DNA of 64,000 bases from Odontocerum albicorne (Eukaryota > Arthropoda > Insecta > Trichoptera > Odontoceridae), in NCBI GenBank assembly GCA_949825065.1, contig OX463865.1, positions 21,251,115 to 21,315,114 on the forward strand, read 5' to 3'. Position numbers and translations under genes: made by a program. The notes under the pieces are model-generated. The model made no database searches. It saw nothing but the letters and a program-made list of their open reading frames with translations, and was not told the DNA's origin. This document shows, piece by piece, positions 9,661-20,629 of the stretch. Numbering within the stretch: position 1 is the stretch's first letter; every line of letters begins with the position of its first letter.

Positions 9661-10626
9661 CGAGGCATATCCAGAAAGTAAGTGCACTGAATTTTTGTAG
9701 GTTACAATTTTTTTTATTTAAACAAAAAAATTACATGGTTACCGTAATACATATGTAAGCTATTTTTCGACATAGTCGCCATTCCTCTCAATGCAGGTGG
9801 TGAAGCGGGGTATCAACTTTTTGATGCCTTTCCTCGAAGTAGTTTCCCGCCAACTCCTCCGTCCACTTCTCCACCTCCTCCTTTACCTCCTTGTCGGTTG
9901 AAAACCTTTTTCCACCCATGTGCAGCTTCAGGGAGGTAAAGAGATAGTAATCTGAAGGTGCTAGGTCAGGGGAATGCGCGGGATGGTTCAGGACATCCCA
10001 TTTAAACGAGGCGAGCAGTTCCTTCGTGGCGTTGGCCGTGTGTGGTCTTGCATTGTCGTGCAGCAGGCAGACTCCCTTTGTCAGCATGCCTCTCCTCTTG
10101 TTCTGAATCGCCCTCCGCAATTTTTTTAGGGTCTCACAGTATCTTGCAGAGTTGATGGTCTCCCCTTGAGGCATATATATATATTCAAGTAAAATTATGC
10201 CTTGACAGTCCCAAAACACGGATGCCATGATTTTCTTGGCTGAAATTGTGGTTTTAAACTTTTTGGCGGAGGGTGAAGAGGTGTGACGTGACCGTTTTTA
10301 AACTCGCGACACCACTTGTACGTACTCGTACGATTCATATCTTTATCACCATATGCAGTTTTCACCTCATTATAAACCTCAACCGGAGGTTTTCCCTTAC
10401 AAACGAGATAACGGATGACGCCGCGTATTTCGCACTTGGCGGGAGATTGGATTGACATTTTTCACGAAACGTGTTGTCGCGTTAACACTTCTCAACGTAC
10501 TGACCTCGAACCGGTCTCGTTGCGGAGGGGAAGGGTCAGGCTACACGGAAGTGTAGCCAACATGTCGAAAATAAAATCCATCCGGTCGTGAGAGCCTCAG
10601 TACACTTACTTTCTGGATACGCATAG
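9661..10626 (-). mobile_element. Mariner element (family 1), internally deleted
   Basis: Flanked by TA on both sides (9659-9660 and 10627-10628). The ends are imperfect inverted repeats starting CGAGGCATATCCAGAAAGTA. The length of 966 bp is about 300 bp short of a typical full mariner. A second copy in the opposite orientation lies at 56092-57024 with a different deletion pattern, so both decayed independently from a longer parent. Confidence 0.9.
9788..10458 (-). pseudogene. Mariner transposase, central deletion
   Basis: The N-terminal frame (10195-10458; MSIQSPAKCEIRGVIRYLV..., first helix-turn-helix with YKWCREFKNGH) overlaps a second frame (9788-10228) holding the C-terminal catalytic half. 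That half has LLHDNARPHTA and SPDLAPSDYYLF, with 34 residues between the two aspartates, the DD34D hallmark of mariner. The first catalytic Asp region and the second helix-turn-helix are lost in a deletion of roughly 100 codons or more. Encodes no working transposase; the ends may still be mobilisable in trans. Confidence 0.9.
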
Positions 10627-10775
10627 TACTTTCAAAATATGCTTATCATTGAAGGGCTTTAAATTTGTTTAACCAATATCTTCTATAAATGTAGTTTTCT
10701 TTGAATAAAAAAATAGAGCAAGTCATGCAATTTCGATACTTCGGAAAGATATTGGTACATAACATGCATACAGTA

Positions 10776-10986
10776 CCCGGCGGTAAGTAATACACATCCG
10801 GATTAAGAAAGAGACTGTCGGCCATAATCGGCTAACCTCGGCTTTGTAGAGCGTCGTCTCTGTCTCTCACAAATCGCGACGGAACACGTGTATGAATGAC
10901 AGAGACGACGCTCTACAAAGCCGAGGTTAACCGATTATGGCCGACAGTCTCTTTCTTAAGCCCGATGTGTATTACTTACCGCCGGG
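10776..10986. mobile_element. Palindromic MITE (family M1), copy 1
   Basis: Two arms of about 85 bp are nearly perfect reverse complements. Ends are CCCGGCGGTAAGTAATACAC and its complement. Flanks are TA on the left and TG on the right (mutated TA), suggesting a Tc1/mariner-type target. There is no coding capacity. Copy 2 is at 16844-17096. Confidence 0.9.
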
Positions 10987-11079
10987 TGCTGTACGTACAT
11001 AATTACATACCATCAAGCAGTTTGGTACGTACCTATATACACTCCGATGTATCGAAATTACGTTATATACTCTTTTTTT

Positions 11080-11490
11080 GCTATACATACCATCACTCGT
11101 TTCCCTATCGGCGTAGGCAGAAAGGAGAGAGTGTCATCTTTCCTTTCACGACCAACACATTTCGCCTCTTCTATATTCATACAGCTCATACGACTTCTAC
11201 AATTTCTCTGACTGTTTACATTTCCTTGTTTCAAAATATCGTACACTTGATCCAACCATACTTTCCTTGGTCTTCATCTATCCCGCCTACCACTCACATA
11301 TGTACTGTATATTTGTTTTGTCAGTCTTTCTTAATTCATTCGTTCCACGTGCCCAAACCATCTTAGACTGATCTTCTTCGTCTAGCTCAAACATCAACCT
11401 AAAGTTCACACTCTTCCCTTATCATTTCAATCCGTTTATTGTCATACACGGTCACCCCATATATTCTAAGTGCCCACATTTCTGTGGAAT
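11080..11490 (-). repeat. LINE-A fragment abutting the satellite
   Basis: The minus strand runs from a LRIYGVTVYD-like segment through the WLDQVYDILKQGNVNSQRN region to the 3' end. Its 5' truncation point is exactly where the 72-bp array begins, so the array arose at or inside the 5' edge of this LINE. Confidence 0.8.
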
Positions 11491-12769
11491 TTATAGAATT
11501 TATCAAATAAATTATCTTTTGCCTAATTCTAGGTTTTCTATTCTTACTTTGTATAAAAAAGTTTATAGAAGGTATCAAATAAATTATCTTTTGCCTAATT
11601 CTAGATTTTCTATTCTTACTTTGTATTAAAAAGTTTATAGAAGGTATCAAATAAATTATCTTTTGCCTAATTCTAGATTTTCTATTCTTACTTTGTATAA
11701 AAAAGTTTATAGAAGGTATCAAATAAATTATCTTTTGCCTAATTCTAGATTTTCTATTCTTACTTTGTTTAAAAAAGTTTATAGAAGGTATCAAATAAAT
11801 TATCTTTTGCCTAATTCTAGATTTTCTATTCTTACTTTGTTTAAAAAAGTTTATAGAAGGTATCAAATAAATTATCTTTTGCCTAATTCTAGATTTTCTA
11901 TTCTTACTTTGTATAAAAAAGTTTATAGAAGGTATCAAATAAATTATCTTTTGCCTAATTCTAGATTTTCTATTCTTACTTTGTAGTATAAAAAAGTTTA
12001 TAGAAGGTATCAATTAAATTATCTTTTACCTAATTCTAGATTTTCTATTCTTACTTTGTATAAAAAAGTTTATAGAAGGTATCAAATAAATTATCTTTTG
12101 CCTAATTCTAGATTTTCTATTCTTACTTTGTATTAAAAAGTTTATAGAAGGTATCAAATAAATTATCTTTTGCCTAATTCTAGATTTTCTATTCTTACTT
12201 TGTATAAAAAAGTTTATAGAAGGTATCAAATAAATTATCTTTTGCCTAATTCTAGATTTTCTATTCTTACTTTGTTTAAAAAAGTTTATAGAAGGTATCA
12301 AATAAATTATCTTTTGCCTAATTCTAGATTTTCTATTCTTACTTTGTATAAAAAAGTTTATAGAAGGTATCAAATAAATTATCTTTTGCCTAATTCTAGA
12401 TTTTCTATTCTTACTTTGTAGTATAAAAAAGTTTATAGAAGGTATCAATTAAATTATCTTTTACCTAATTCTAGATTTTCTATTCTTACTTTGTATAAAA
12501 AAGTTTATAGAAGGTATCAAATAAATTATCTTTTGCCTAATTCTAGATTTTCTATTCTTACTTTGTATTAAAAAGTTTATAGAAGGTATCAAATAAATTA
12601 TCTTTTGCCTAATTCTAGATTTTCTATTCTTACTTTGTATAAAAAAGTTTATAGAAGGTATCAAATAAATTATCTTTTGCCTAATTCTAGATTTTCTATT
12701 CTTACTTTGTATAAAAAAGTTTATAGAAGGTATCAAATAAATTATCTTTTGCCTAATTCTAGATTTTAT
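11491..12769. repeat. 72-bp tandem array with six-unit higher-order structure
   Basis: About 18 units of 72 bp (core 'ctaattctagattttctatt'). Because 72 is divisible by 3 and the unit lacks stops in some frames, long spurious open frames run through both strands. Unit junctions vary (TATAA, TATTA, TTTAA, TAGTATAA types). The rare TAGTATAA junction, followed by a CAATTAAATT unit, recurs at 11983 and 12418, exactly 435 bp apart (6x72+3), so blocks of six units were duplicated. Confidence 0.95.
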
Positions 12770-13214
12770 TAAAAATCATATACGGGTGTCGCTCTTACAA
12801 TTTTATCATGTATAAAGATGATCATATATAAAGATCATAATTTATAAAGATGATTTAGAAGCCAAATTATTACTTAATAGGTGTCACTGAACTTGCCGCG
12901 TTCAAGTGAATTCAGGTTAATAAATTCCGCATTAGTTGAGGGTTTATTGTGTGTGCTGTTGTGTTCAGCGGCCTGAATAAATATTTTCACTCCACCGTTC
13001 TCCATAGCATCCAGACAGGAGAATCTGCACTATTCTCTGCGGGACCACACTTCAATCGGTGGACTAATTAATGTATGCCATAATGTATGGATGCACAAGG
13101 GAACTAATCTATAATATGTTTATATGACATGGTTGCACGTGGATGCAGTCTGCTATTAGTTGGATAAAGTTATATGTTAGTTGATCTCCTGCATCGGAGT
13201 TTTCATAGCATCAG
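12770..13214. other. No recognised gene; short TATAAAGATGAT repeats at 12810-12850
   Basis: Apart from the short imperfect direct repeats next to the satellite, nothing is recognised. Confidence 0.4.
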
Positions 13215-13920
13215 TTATGTTCGATCCCACCTCCACCCACTATGTTATGGAGGACAAATTAAGCCCCTATCCAACGTGATCTACACTAGAAGATCGATAT
13301 TTTCTTTATTTTTATATGAGTGCGACGTAGCGTGTGACGAAGAAGGAACTGCCCAAAGGGACGGGAATACTTCTACGGTGGCGACACACCCGAGTGTGAA
13401 AGGGACTCCTTCTACGGTGGCGACACACCCGAGTGTGAAAGGGACTACTTCTACGGTGGCGACACACCCGAGTGTGAAAGGGTCTTCTTCTACGGTGGCG
13501 ACTCACCTGAGTGTGAAAGGGACTACTTCTACGGTGGCGACACACCCGAGTTTGAAAGGGACTACTTCTACGGTGGCGACACACCCGAATGTGAAAGGGA
13601 CTACTTCTACGGTGGCGACACACCCGAGTGTGAAAGGGACTACTTCTACGGTGGCGACACACCCGAGTGTGAAAGGGACGACTTCTACGGTGGTGACACA
13701 CCCGAGTGTGAAAGGGACTACTTCTACGGTGGCGACACACCCGAGTGTGAAAGGGACTACTTCTACGGTGGCGACACACCCGAATGTGAAAGGGACTACT
13801 TCTACGGTGGCGACACACCCGAATGTGAAAGGGACTACTTCTACGGTGGCGACACACCCGAGTGTGAAAAGAATAGAAGTGACTACGGATTTAAGGTTCG
13901 ACATCACGAAAGAAGGAAAA
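13215..13920 (+). repeat. Dispersed repeat R13 with internal minisatellite
   Basis: The flanks ('ctacactagaagat', 'gtgacgaagaaggaactgc', and 'actacggatttaaggttcga' after the array) match 43240-43445, where only one unit is present between the same flanks. This shows that the minisatellite grew inside a pre-existing dispersed repeat. Confidence 0.8.
13366..13873 (+). repeat. 39-bp minisatellite, 13 units
   Basis: Thirteen units of 39 bp ('ttctacggtggcgacacacc' core) with few substitutions. The unit is a multiple of three and lacks stops, so a 13-residue repeat (TTSTVATHPSVKG) can be read over 249 codons on plus, and long frames also appear on minus. There is no independent sign of translation. 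It is better read as a minisatellite than as a protein. Confidence 0.95.
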
Positions 13921-14164
13921 TGACTCGCAGTGGTAAATATTGGTTAAGACCTGGAGTTCAAACAGCCAAGCAAGTTGCCAGTGCTTTCACAGAAACTTTC
14001 GAGTGCAACAATGCGCCACTAAATCGGAGTAGCCTATAGGACCGATGCTGAAGGCTGAGTGGTTTCTTTCGGGAATTATTGACTATTTTAATACCATTTA
14101 TAACATTTCGACATAGTATCCTGAATAAACTGTTATGTACTTTTTTCTTGAGAACTTCATCCTG

Positions 14165-14255
14165 TTGTCATGACCTCCGTGACCTTGTTGAAATGACGTT
14201 TGACTTTTGGGGTTTGACCCGGGGTTCTGATTCCCGATGGTATGTAGAATTTTTT
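14165..14255 (+). repeat. SINE-1 (tRNA-derived) fragment
   Basis: Starts 'gacctccgtgaccttgttga' (A-box region) and has 'gggttctgattcccgatgg' (B-box region) at SINE spacing. Other SINE-1 members are at 31427-31505, 46807-46905, 53157-53290, 61384-61460 and 61663-61722. Confidence 0.6.
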
Positions 14256-14800
14256 TTAACCAGTCTAGTAAAATACTTTGGCTCGTTGTTGTCTCTTGAT
14301 GTGCAGTAGTATTTTCAACATTTTGGCCTTTCCAGTGGTTCTAAATCCTGAATCAATTAATGGGGCCGAAGACATTGTTGAGCATTGTTCCATCAAGAAC
14401 TCGAAACCCGTGGGAGGAAGACCATTGTTACCAACCAGGCCAAACAATGAGAAAAAAGATGGATAAACAATGTTTACATAAGAATCGTGAAAATTTCTAT
14501 TAATTCGTTCATTTTACGTACATTACAAATATGTTCTTGCATAGATGACATCAATCATAACAAATTCCACTATTATCCACTGTGTTCTTTTGTCTCCTTC
14601 CGTTTTCTGCTAATTCCTCGGCATCCGCGTCTCGAGCGTGTCGAGTACCCTCAGCGAGACTATGTTTCTGTCAGCAGAGTAATTATCGGACACCATAATG
14701 TATTAAAGCAGTCGGTAACTTATGAAATATATTATGAAAGTATTCACACGATTTACTTGTTGGTTGTACTGGTTATGGAATTAAACACCATCAAATATGA
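14256..14800. other. No recognised feature
   Basis: Only short shadow frames. The sequence 'attcctcggcatccgcgtct' near 14610 is GC-richer but unassigned. Confidence 0.4.
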
Positions 14801-14804
14801 AAAA

Positions 14805-15435
14805 AAACAATGAAAGATTGGAGCAAGTTGAGGAATTCTCCTACTTTAGTAGTAATTTGTCAGATTATAGAGTTAAGAGGGAATTCGAACGGCATTAAGC
14901 GTTGGAAACAGAGCCAATGGAGCATTAAAACAAATATATTATACTTGAACCGGAGAGTGTCAAAATCAGCTAAGATGATGATAGTACGCAATTGTTTTTT
15001 GGTGAAAACTTTGATATAGGAGAGTTAAACGTGGATTGAGAGGAGCCGAAAAAATGAAAATAGAAATGCGTGCAGTGAGAAGAATATATAGAGTGACAAT
15101 GTATGATAGAATACGGAATGAAGTGATTAGGGGTGAACTTAAGGCTGATATGTTGAGTAAGATGAAGAAGAGCAATCTAAGATGGTTTGATCATGTGGAA
15201 AAAATGAATAAAGAAAGGCTTACGAAACAAACATATATTTTGCTAATGTGAGTGGAGCGATTGTGAGAGGAAGACCAAGGAAAGTATAGCTGTATCAAGT
15301 GAATGATATTTTGAAAGAATGAAAGTCAGAGAAATCGTTGGAGTGTGTGGATGTGGAAGAGGCTAAGGTTGTGTGTCGAGATAGGAAAAATTGTCGCTTT
15401 GTCTTCTGCTTACTCCGATAGGGAAATAATGATGG
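14805..15435 (+). repeat. LINE-A, one of the longest copies
   Basis: This is a reference copy of the commonest element here. It begins in the segment after the reverse-transcriptase core (NNERLEQVEEFSYF-like, then VKREFERH-like and a LNRRVSKSAKMM segment). It continues with MRAVRRIYRVTMYDRIRNEV and SKMKKSNLRWFDHVEKMNKE, then VRGRPRKV and NDILKE, and ends near 'agggaaataatgatgg'. Frameshifts and stops break it. The protein order is that of non-LTR retrotransposon C-termini lacking a clear RNase H domain. The clade cannot be fixed from this region. The many 5'-truncated copies are typical of target-primed reverse transcription. Confidence 0.85.
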
Positions 15436-16440
15436 TAATTTAACTTTGAGAAATGCCGTAGAAGGACCCTCCTGAACTTAACAACATCTCTATTGAAAAT
15501 ATCCACCAAACTAGACATAGCATCATTTATCTTACGAATGCAACAACAGCAGTTATCCGATTGTTGCATACTTAAGATGGATGAATTAAAACTCGCAACT
15601 GTCGTTAGTTGACCAAAAGTGCTACGAGTATACACAAATAATTGTTGGCCTTTTTCATTGTAGTGCTGGACATATGCCTCTTCTTTGTGTCTGCATTTGG
15701 TGCTATCCCACGCTAGAAATTTCGCCCGAGGTCCTGCAATGCCTTTTACGTTACTGACTATCGTATCGAGTCTTTGATTTGTTCGTAATTATTTCCATAA
15801 TTGCTATTGACATATTCTGTGTTTCTAGCAGGAGTGTGCACACCAATTCGAATTAGTATATCGAGGCTATCAACGATATTGTGACAGGACCTGTCATGAG
15901 ACATGAGGATAATCGGTACTGCCGTTTAAATGTACTCCTCTTTTCACCGCATCTGTTTGATCCCTGATCTATTTATGCGTTTTACGCTCTTTCATGGAAA
16001 AGACCCAACATTTTGGACGGTACTTCGAGTATATAACGTATTCGCAACTCTTGTATTCCAACCCGCGACGACAGCGTCAGTGATTTATGTCGTGAGTAAG
16101 CGTGTCGTAGCTGTAATGTTATGAATTTTAAAGTCATGAAAGCATTATTATGATTTATGGCGCGGGAAAACAGTATTTTGTCGCGGTTCGACAAAACCGA
16201 TTCCGGCGCTTAGCTTAATCTTGATGTTTGTTACGAATTTCTCATTTTCTCTATCTTTTAAAACTTTCTACTATAATAATAATAATAATTTATGACAGCT
16301 TTTGTTTGTCTTTCTTCAGCTCCCACGTTTGATTTATTGTTAAAAATCCGCACTATTCTGTGTTTTCATTTGCCACGCCCAGATCTTTAGCAGAACGGGT
16401 GGTCCACGTTTTAGTCAGTGGCACATTAGCACGAGTTATT
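15436..16440. other. No recognised feature
   Basis: A 1-kb stretch without family matches. It contains several short frames on both strands and an (AAT)n run at 16275-16290. Confidence 0.4.
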
Positions 16441-16508
16441 ATTTAGTATTGTTTGTGCTCCCCTGAAGATGAGTTGAAAGCCTTGAAACCGGTAGGGTTA
16501 TACCGTAT
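16441..16508 (+). repeat. Penelope-like 3' terminal fragment with hammerhead-like core
   Basis: Matches the end of the Penelope-like element at 59640-59760: 'tttgtgctcccctgaagatg', then 'ccttgaaaccggtagggtta' and TACCGT. Contains CTGAAGA, GAAA and the GGTA/TACC hairpin. Other copies are at 35385-35500 and 45395-45500. Confidence 0.7.
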
Positions 16509-16645
16509 ACATTAGTCAGAAATGAATGAACAGTGGTGAAGCGGGAGACCGAGGGAATGTTGGAAGGATATAGATGGAGAAACTTTGACTGAATGAAAGA
16601 TAAGAAGTAAGAGAAAGAAGAAAGCAAGTACGAGTATTACGAGAT
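16509..16645 (+). repeat. LINE-A-like degenerate tail
   Basis: 'gtggtgaagcgggagaccga' and a following GWKDIDGE-like stretch resemble the RGRPRxxW region. Too degenerate for certainty. Confidence 0.4.
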
Positions 16646-16784
16646 ATGTGACAGGAAAACTTTTTTTTTTTTTATATTTTAGTTAAATTAATATAAAATA
16701 CTTCGACGATTCTATTATGCGCTATCCAAGCGTTTAATTTTGATATCCCTTATAAAAATGTAGTTTATGAATTGAAAATCGACC

Positions 16785-17505
16785 GTAATTTTCAGCCTCT
16801 TGTCTTCGCAATATTTATGTACAGCGCGGGGATGTGTACAGTACCCGGCGGTGGGATGTGTACAGTAATACACATCGAGCTTAAGAAAGAGACTGTCGGC
16901 CATAATCGACTAACTTCGGCTTTGTAGAGCGTCGTCTCTGTCATTCATACACGTGTTTCGTCGCAATTTGTCAGTCGTTGCCAAGCGTAAGCGTAGCGCA
17001 TCGTGCGAAAGAGACGACGCTCTACAAAGCCGAAGTTAGCCGATTATGGCCGATAGTCTCTTTCTTAACCCCCGATGTGTATTACTTACCGCCGGGTACC
17101 GTATTTACTTGTAGAGCAAGCGAGATACGCAAAATGCATGCTTTTAAAATTTGATGCTAGATAAAGATGTTATGAATTCCATGGACGGCAAGGCGAAACT
17201 AATGCCTCCGTTCTTGAAAAACTTCGCCAGCACATTGTCGACAAAATGCTTATGAGGAGTCCACCGATTCTTAGGACACATTGCCCGTAGCCAAGGAGAC
17301 AGTTGGCAGAGGCTTATGGTCATTGAAAGCGTATAAGGACGACGCACAAGAGGAAGAGTCTCAATGCGTTGAACTGACCAAGGGAGGGACGCAACTGGAC
17401 TACCTTACATCGCTGTTTTTTGAACCGCCGCGCCGAATGCGGGCCTGGATGGAGAGGACTCGTCAAGGGCTATCATGGGAGTCGTCACAGTGCATAGCCA
17501 TGAAC
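16785..17505 (+). repeat. LINE-B copy interrupted by MITE M1
   Basis: The left part (16785-16840, 'ttgtcttcgcaatatttatg') and right part (from about 17105) together match the LINE-B copy at 22180-22620, where the sequence is continuous. The right part encodes a PVAKETVGRGLWSLKAYKD-like run, then a QLDYLTSLFFEPP segment typical of this LINE C-terminus. The MITE at 16844-17096 split it, which gives the order of insertion. Confidence 0.75.
16844..17096. mobile_element. Palindromic MITE (family M1), copy 2, nested in LINE-B
   Basis: Ends are CCCGGCGG and CCGCCGGG with intact TA duplications (16842-16843 and 17097-17098). The arms match copy 1 (10776-10986) closely, but the loop is longer ('gtcagtcgttgccaagcgta'). 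Confidence 0.9.
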
Positions 17506-17508
17506 ATA

Positions 17509-18017
17509 ACACTTCGATCAATAAGGCCCGGGACTAACTACTAAAACAACATTTGTTTGCCAAAATTCTTCTTTATTCATCAACATAGTCTCCTTCAAGA
17601 GCGATACATTCATTCCAACTCTTTCCTAATTTTTCTATGCCAGCCGTGTAGAACGATTTATCTTTGGTTTCAAAATAGGCGTTAGTTTCGGCAATCCCTT
17701 CTTCATTGGAGCCAAATCTCTTTCCCTGGAGCATCTTTTTGAGGTCTGTGAACAGCCAATGGTCGCTGGAGGCCAAATCTGGAGAATACGGTGGGTACGG
17801 AAGCAATTCGAAGTTCAACCTATGCAATTTGGCCATCGTTACCAAAAATAGTAAAAGTAGCGTCACTAAAACTACTCTAACTCAATGACACAATGTCGGA
17901 ATGTCATGAGAGTTCGACACGTAACTTCTAAAGGTTGGTACTAACTGGGAATGGTATGGATTTGTTATTAGAGGCGCCATCTGTTGGTTAGTCCCGGGAC
18001 TTATTGATCGATGTGTT
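17509..18017 (-). mobile_element. Mariner derivative (family 3), 509 bp
   Basis: TA-flanked (17507-17508 and 18018-18019). The inverted ends contain 'cgatcaataag', and 'cccgggactaac' follows in both. The interior keeps only the C-terminal transposase quarter on the minus strand. Confidence 0.9.
17573..17866 (-). pseudogene. Mariner transposase C-terminal remnant
   Basis: Encodes FELLPYPPYSPDLASSDHWLF, the third catalytic aspartate block (with S in place of the usual P before SD), then LKKMLQGKRFGSNEE and a WNECIALEGDYVDE terminus characteristic of mariner proteins. The first two catalytic residues and both DNA-binding helix-turn-helix motifs are missing. The apparent Met start is not meaningful. 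Confidence 0.88.
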
Positions 18018-18248
18018 ATCACAAATATAAATCTCCCCAATGCAACGAACGCTTTGTGACCTTGATACTAACCCTTCTTTAAGAATAGGATATTTTCGAA
18101 CTACTCGTATTTACATTATTTACCTAGTACTTGTGTGTGAGATTGAGACCAGTTACTGTTACTGCATTTTAAATGAGATCTCGCTTCTCCCTCACTTAGT
18201 TTGTTCACTTTTGCTGCATTCAAATTCGAAATTGAAATCGAAGAATTG

Positions 18249-18573
18249 TAGCGAGAGTAATAATGTTAACTAAGTAAACTCTATTACATATCGTTATCCA
18301 CAGTACAACCGAGTAATGTTAATTAAGTAAACAGTATTCCATATCGTTATCCACAATTAAACCGAGTAATGTTACATAGTAAACTGTATTGCATATCGTT
18401 ATCTTCAATATAACCGAGTAATGTTATATAGTAAACTGTATTACATGTCGTTATCCACAATATAACCGAGTAATGTTGTATAGTAAACTATATTACATAT
18501 CGTTATCAAGAATATAACCGAGTAATGTTATATAGTAAAATATATTACATATCGTTATCCACAATACAACCGA
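18249..18573 (+). repeat. 52-bp tandem repeat, about six units
   Basis: Successive 'accgagtaatgtta' landmarks fall at about 52-54-bp steps from 18307 to 18520. Units contain 'acatatcgttatccacaata'. No coding potential. Confidence 0.9.
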
Positions 18574-19769
18574 AAATAATTGTCATATTGTTCGTAATCA
18601 TTAATCAAACATAGTTTCCCTGTAATTTGTTCACTCCATTATTGTACCGTGTGTGTCTTGGGAGTATACGCAATGCGCGCGAGAGCCTCGTGTGCCGCGT
18701 ATGTACTCGTACATAATAGTTCGGCAAATATAATATTAATGAGGATATGTCATTTGTATCTCCGATCGACGCGATTGCCATTCCGTTCCATCAGCTGGAA
18801 TTGGCTGAATGAGGGGGTGGGGGGCTGTGTACATCGAATTATTAATGCTTTTGTATACACTCACAAGTTGTATTTAACTCGATTCAATGTTTGTTGCGGT
18901 GGCGCTTGAGGGAAATGTTCATCACTTTTCACTGAACTTTATCATTTATGTCGTTTGTGTAACACACCAGACATATATGGTATATTTGCCGATTCAAAAT
19001 GGTGTATTGATATTATTTGATATCTAAATTGGAATATGTGTATAATATAATGCCAATTTAATTAGATTAACTATTGTAATTAACTCCATTTATTAGTTTT
19101 TTAAGTCTTTTGCACACCACAGGTTTCCTTAATTAAATAAATATGTGTTTATTGATAGCATTATAACATAGTATACACATATATAAATACATTCCAAAAT
19201 CGCACATATGTACTCGTATATCTCAAGATAAATAGCAGAAAATACATCCAAAAGAGAAGCTACAAAAGGTCTGGGCTCACCCCACCAATGTAGGGCGAAC
19301 CTGGCCGCGAGGCCATCTTATGTTTTTCAGTCCACGCCCTTGTACATGTAGTAGAACAGAATTAATAAGTGGCAGATGAAAATTAGAAAGTAAACCCACC
19401 AATACCATCTCAGATTAACTCAAACAAATAAATATAGTTTATTTGATAGCAACATAGTGTGTACATGTGTATAGAAATATATTAGTACAAGAACCAAACA
19501 TGACAAGTTAAAAAAAAACTGTATAAAACAATTCAAAATGTTATTTGATAAAAATTATTGTAAAAATGTATATGTTACTCTAAAATACTATGAAAAAATG
19601 TGGCATGTTAGATAATATAAAAATATTAAATTATTTCAAGTACTACACTAAATTCATGAGATTTCTTCTGAACGAGCTGAGCTGAACGACACATGAAATA
19701 CGTCTATATGAGGACACACACACACGGTTAAACAGTGTGATTGCTCTACCTACCGGCATAAGTGGAATG
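18574..19769. other. AT-rich stretch with no recognised gene
   Basis: Includes a GC-richer bit at 18640-18910 and a short patch at 19268-19340. It holds two TACTCGTA octamers (18704 and 19211). Otherwise low-complexity AT-rich DNA. Confidence 0.4.
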
Positions 19770-19995
19770 TGAGTGGTGTGACCAACGTGAGTGGAACCCG
19801 TGTGAGAGAAAAACCAAGAAAAGTATGGTTGGATCAAGTGAATGATATTTCGAAAGAATGAAATGAAGAAAGTCAGAGAAATCGCAGAAGTTCCATGAGT
19901 AGATTTATGGATGTAGATGAGACTAAGGTTGTGTGCTGTGATAGGAAAGTCTTGTGATCTGTCCTCCGACGAAATTGCGTGATGGTTGGCATTAT
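19770..19995 (+). repeat. LINE-A fragment
   Basis: Carries 'agtatggttggatcaagtga', QRNRRSSMSRFMDVDETKVV-like coding and the 'gcgtgatggt' end. Confidence 0.8.
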
Positions 19996-20059
19996 GTAAA
20001 TTATATTGTAATACTCGTAGTTTGTAATGAGTAACGTGTGTAGGCATTTATCAATTACT

Positions 20060-20170
20060 TAGATACAGCTTTTGCCGTTGCTGGTCCTCTGGTGTGGAAT
20101 AGTCTGCCTCCTAGATTTCACAAGTTTAAACATTTTTCCTTTGCATTAATACTTTCGCATTCATAAGAAA
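20060..20170 (+). repeat. LINE-E C-terminal fragment
   Basis: Encodes AFAVAGPLVWNSLPPRF, the C-terminal signature of a CR1/jockey-type LINE whose 3' region also appears at 60840-61215. Confidence 0.65.
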
Positions 20171-20213
20171 TATTTTAATTATCAATCAATTTAATAATAT
20201 TGAAATGTTTCTG

Positions 20214-20375
20214 TCAATAGACCACACACACACTTTTGATGTGAGTCGTCCATATTAACATGACATCAATCTGATAGGTATATGATAAGCACTGCTCTAA
20301 TAATAAACCGGTATCATTCCGCCTGAAGAGAGTCTCGGGATAGGATTTAGAAACACGCGTAGCGGGGATTTATAT
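20214..20375 (+). repeat. Dispersed repeat R8, copy 2
   Basis: Matches 8700-8850 from the ACAC run through 'aataaaccggtatcattccg' to 'agaaacacgcgtagc'. Confidence 0.7.
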
Positions 20376-20629
20376 GCGTTTAAGAATAACAAAGGAATTT
20401 ATTGTTAAATGTGCTTTTTTATCTGTTTGTCTTTTTTTTCAACCAGTAATTCTCACGAATTATCGTAACTCTTGTTTGGTAAGTTGCATTCGATTGCCAA
20501 ATGGCAATATTAGTAGTGTCTTAGTAAATAATTAATAGGTTCAAATGAAATTTTAATCTTATACTCGTAGTAGTACAACTGTTCAATTCTGCCACCGCGT
20601 AATATGTTTACTTCCCCAGCTCATCACCG

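Noticed and set aside
10323..10330. One more TACTCGTA octamer
   Set aside because: It lies inside the mariner transposase coding part, where the other copy has a closely related codon stretch, so it is not counted as a footprint.
11399..12736. Long repeated open frames of 204, 140 and 91 codons on minus and 107 and 83 on plus
   Set aside because: They are artefacts of the 72-bp satellite; both strands are open and the codon content follows the repeat unit.
11491..12769. CRISPR-like array
   Set aside because: The units are directly tandem without variable spacers, and the genome is eukaryotic.
13174..13923. 249-codon repeat protein (13-residue units)
   Set aside because: The frame exists because the 39-bp unit is a multiple of three and free of stops; other frames on the same array are open too, and unexpanded relatives of the repeat have no such frame.
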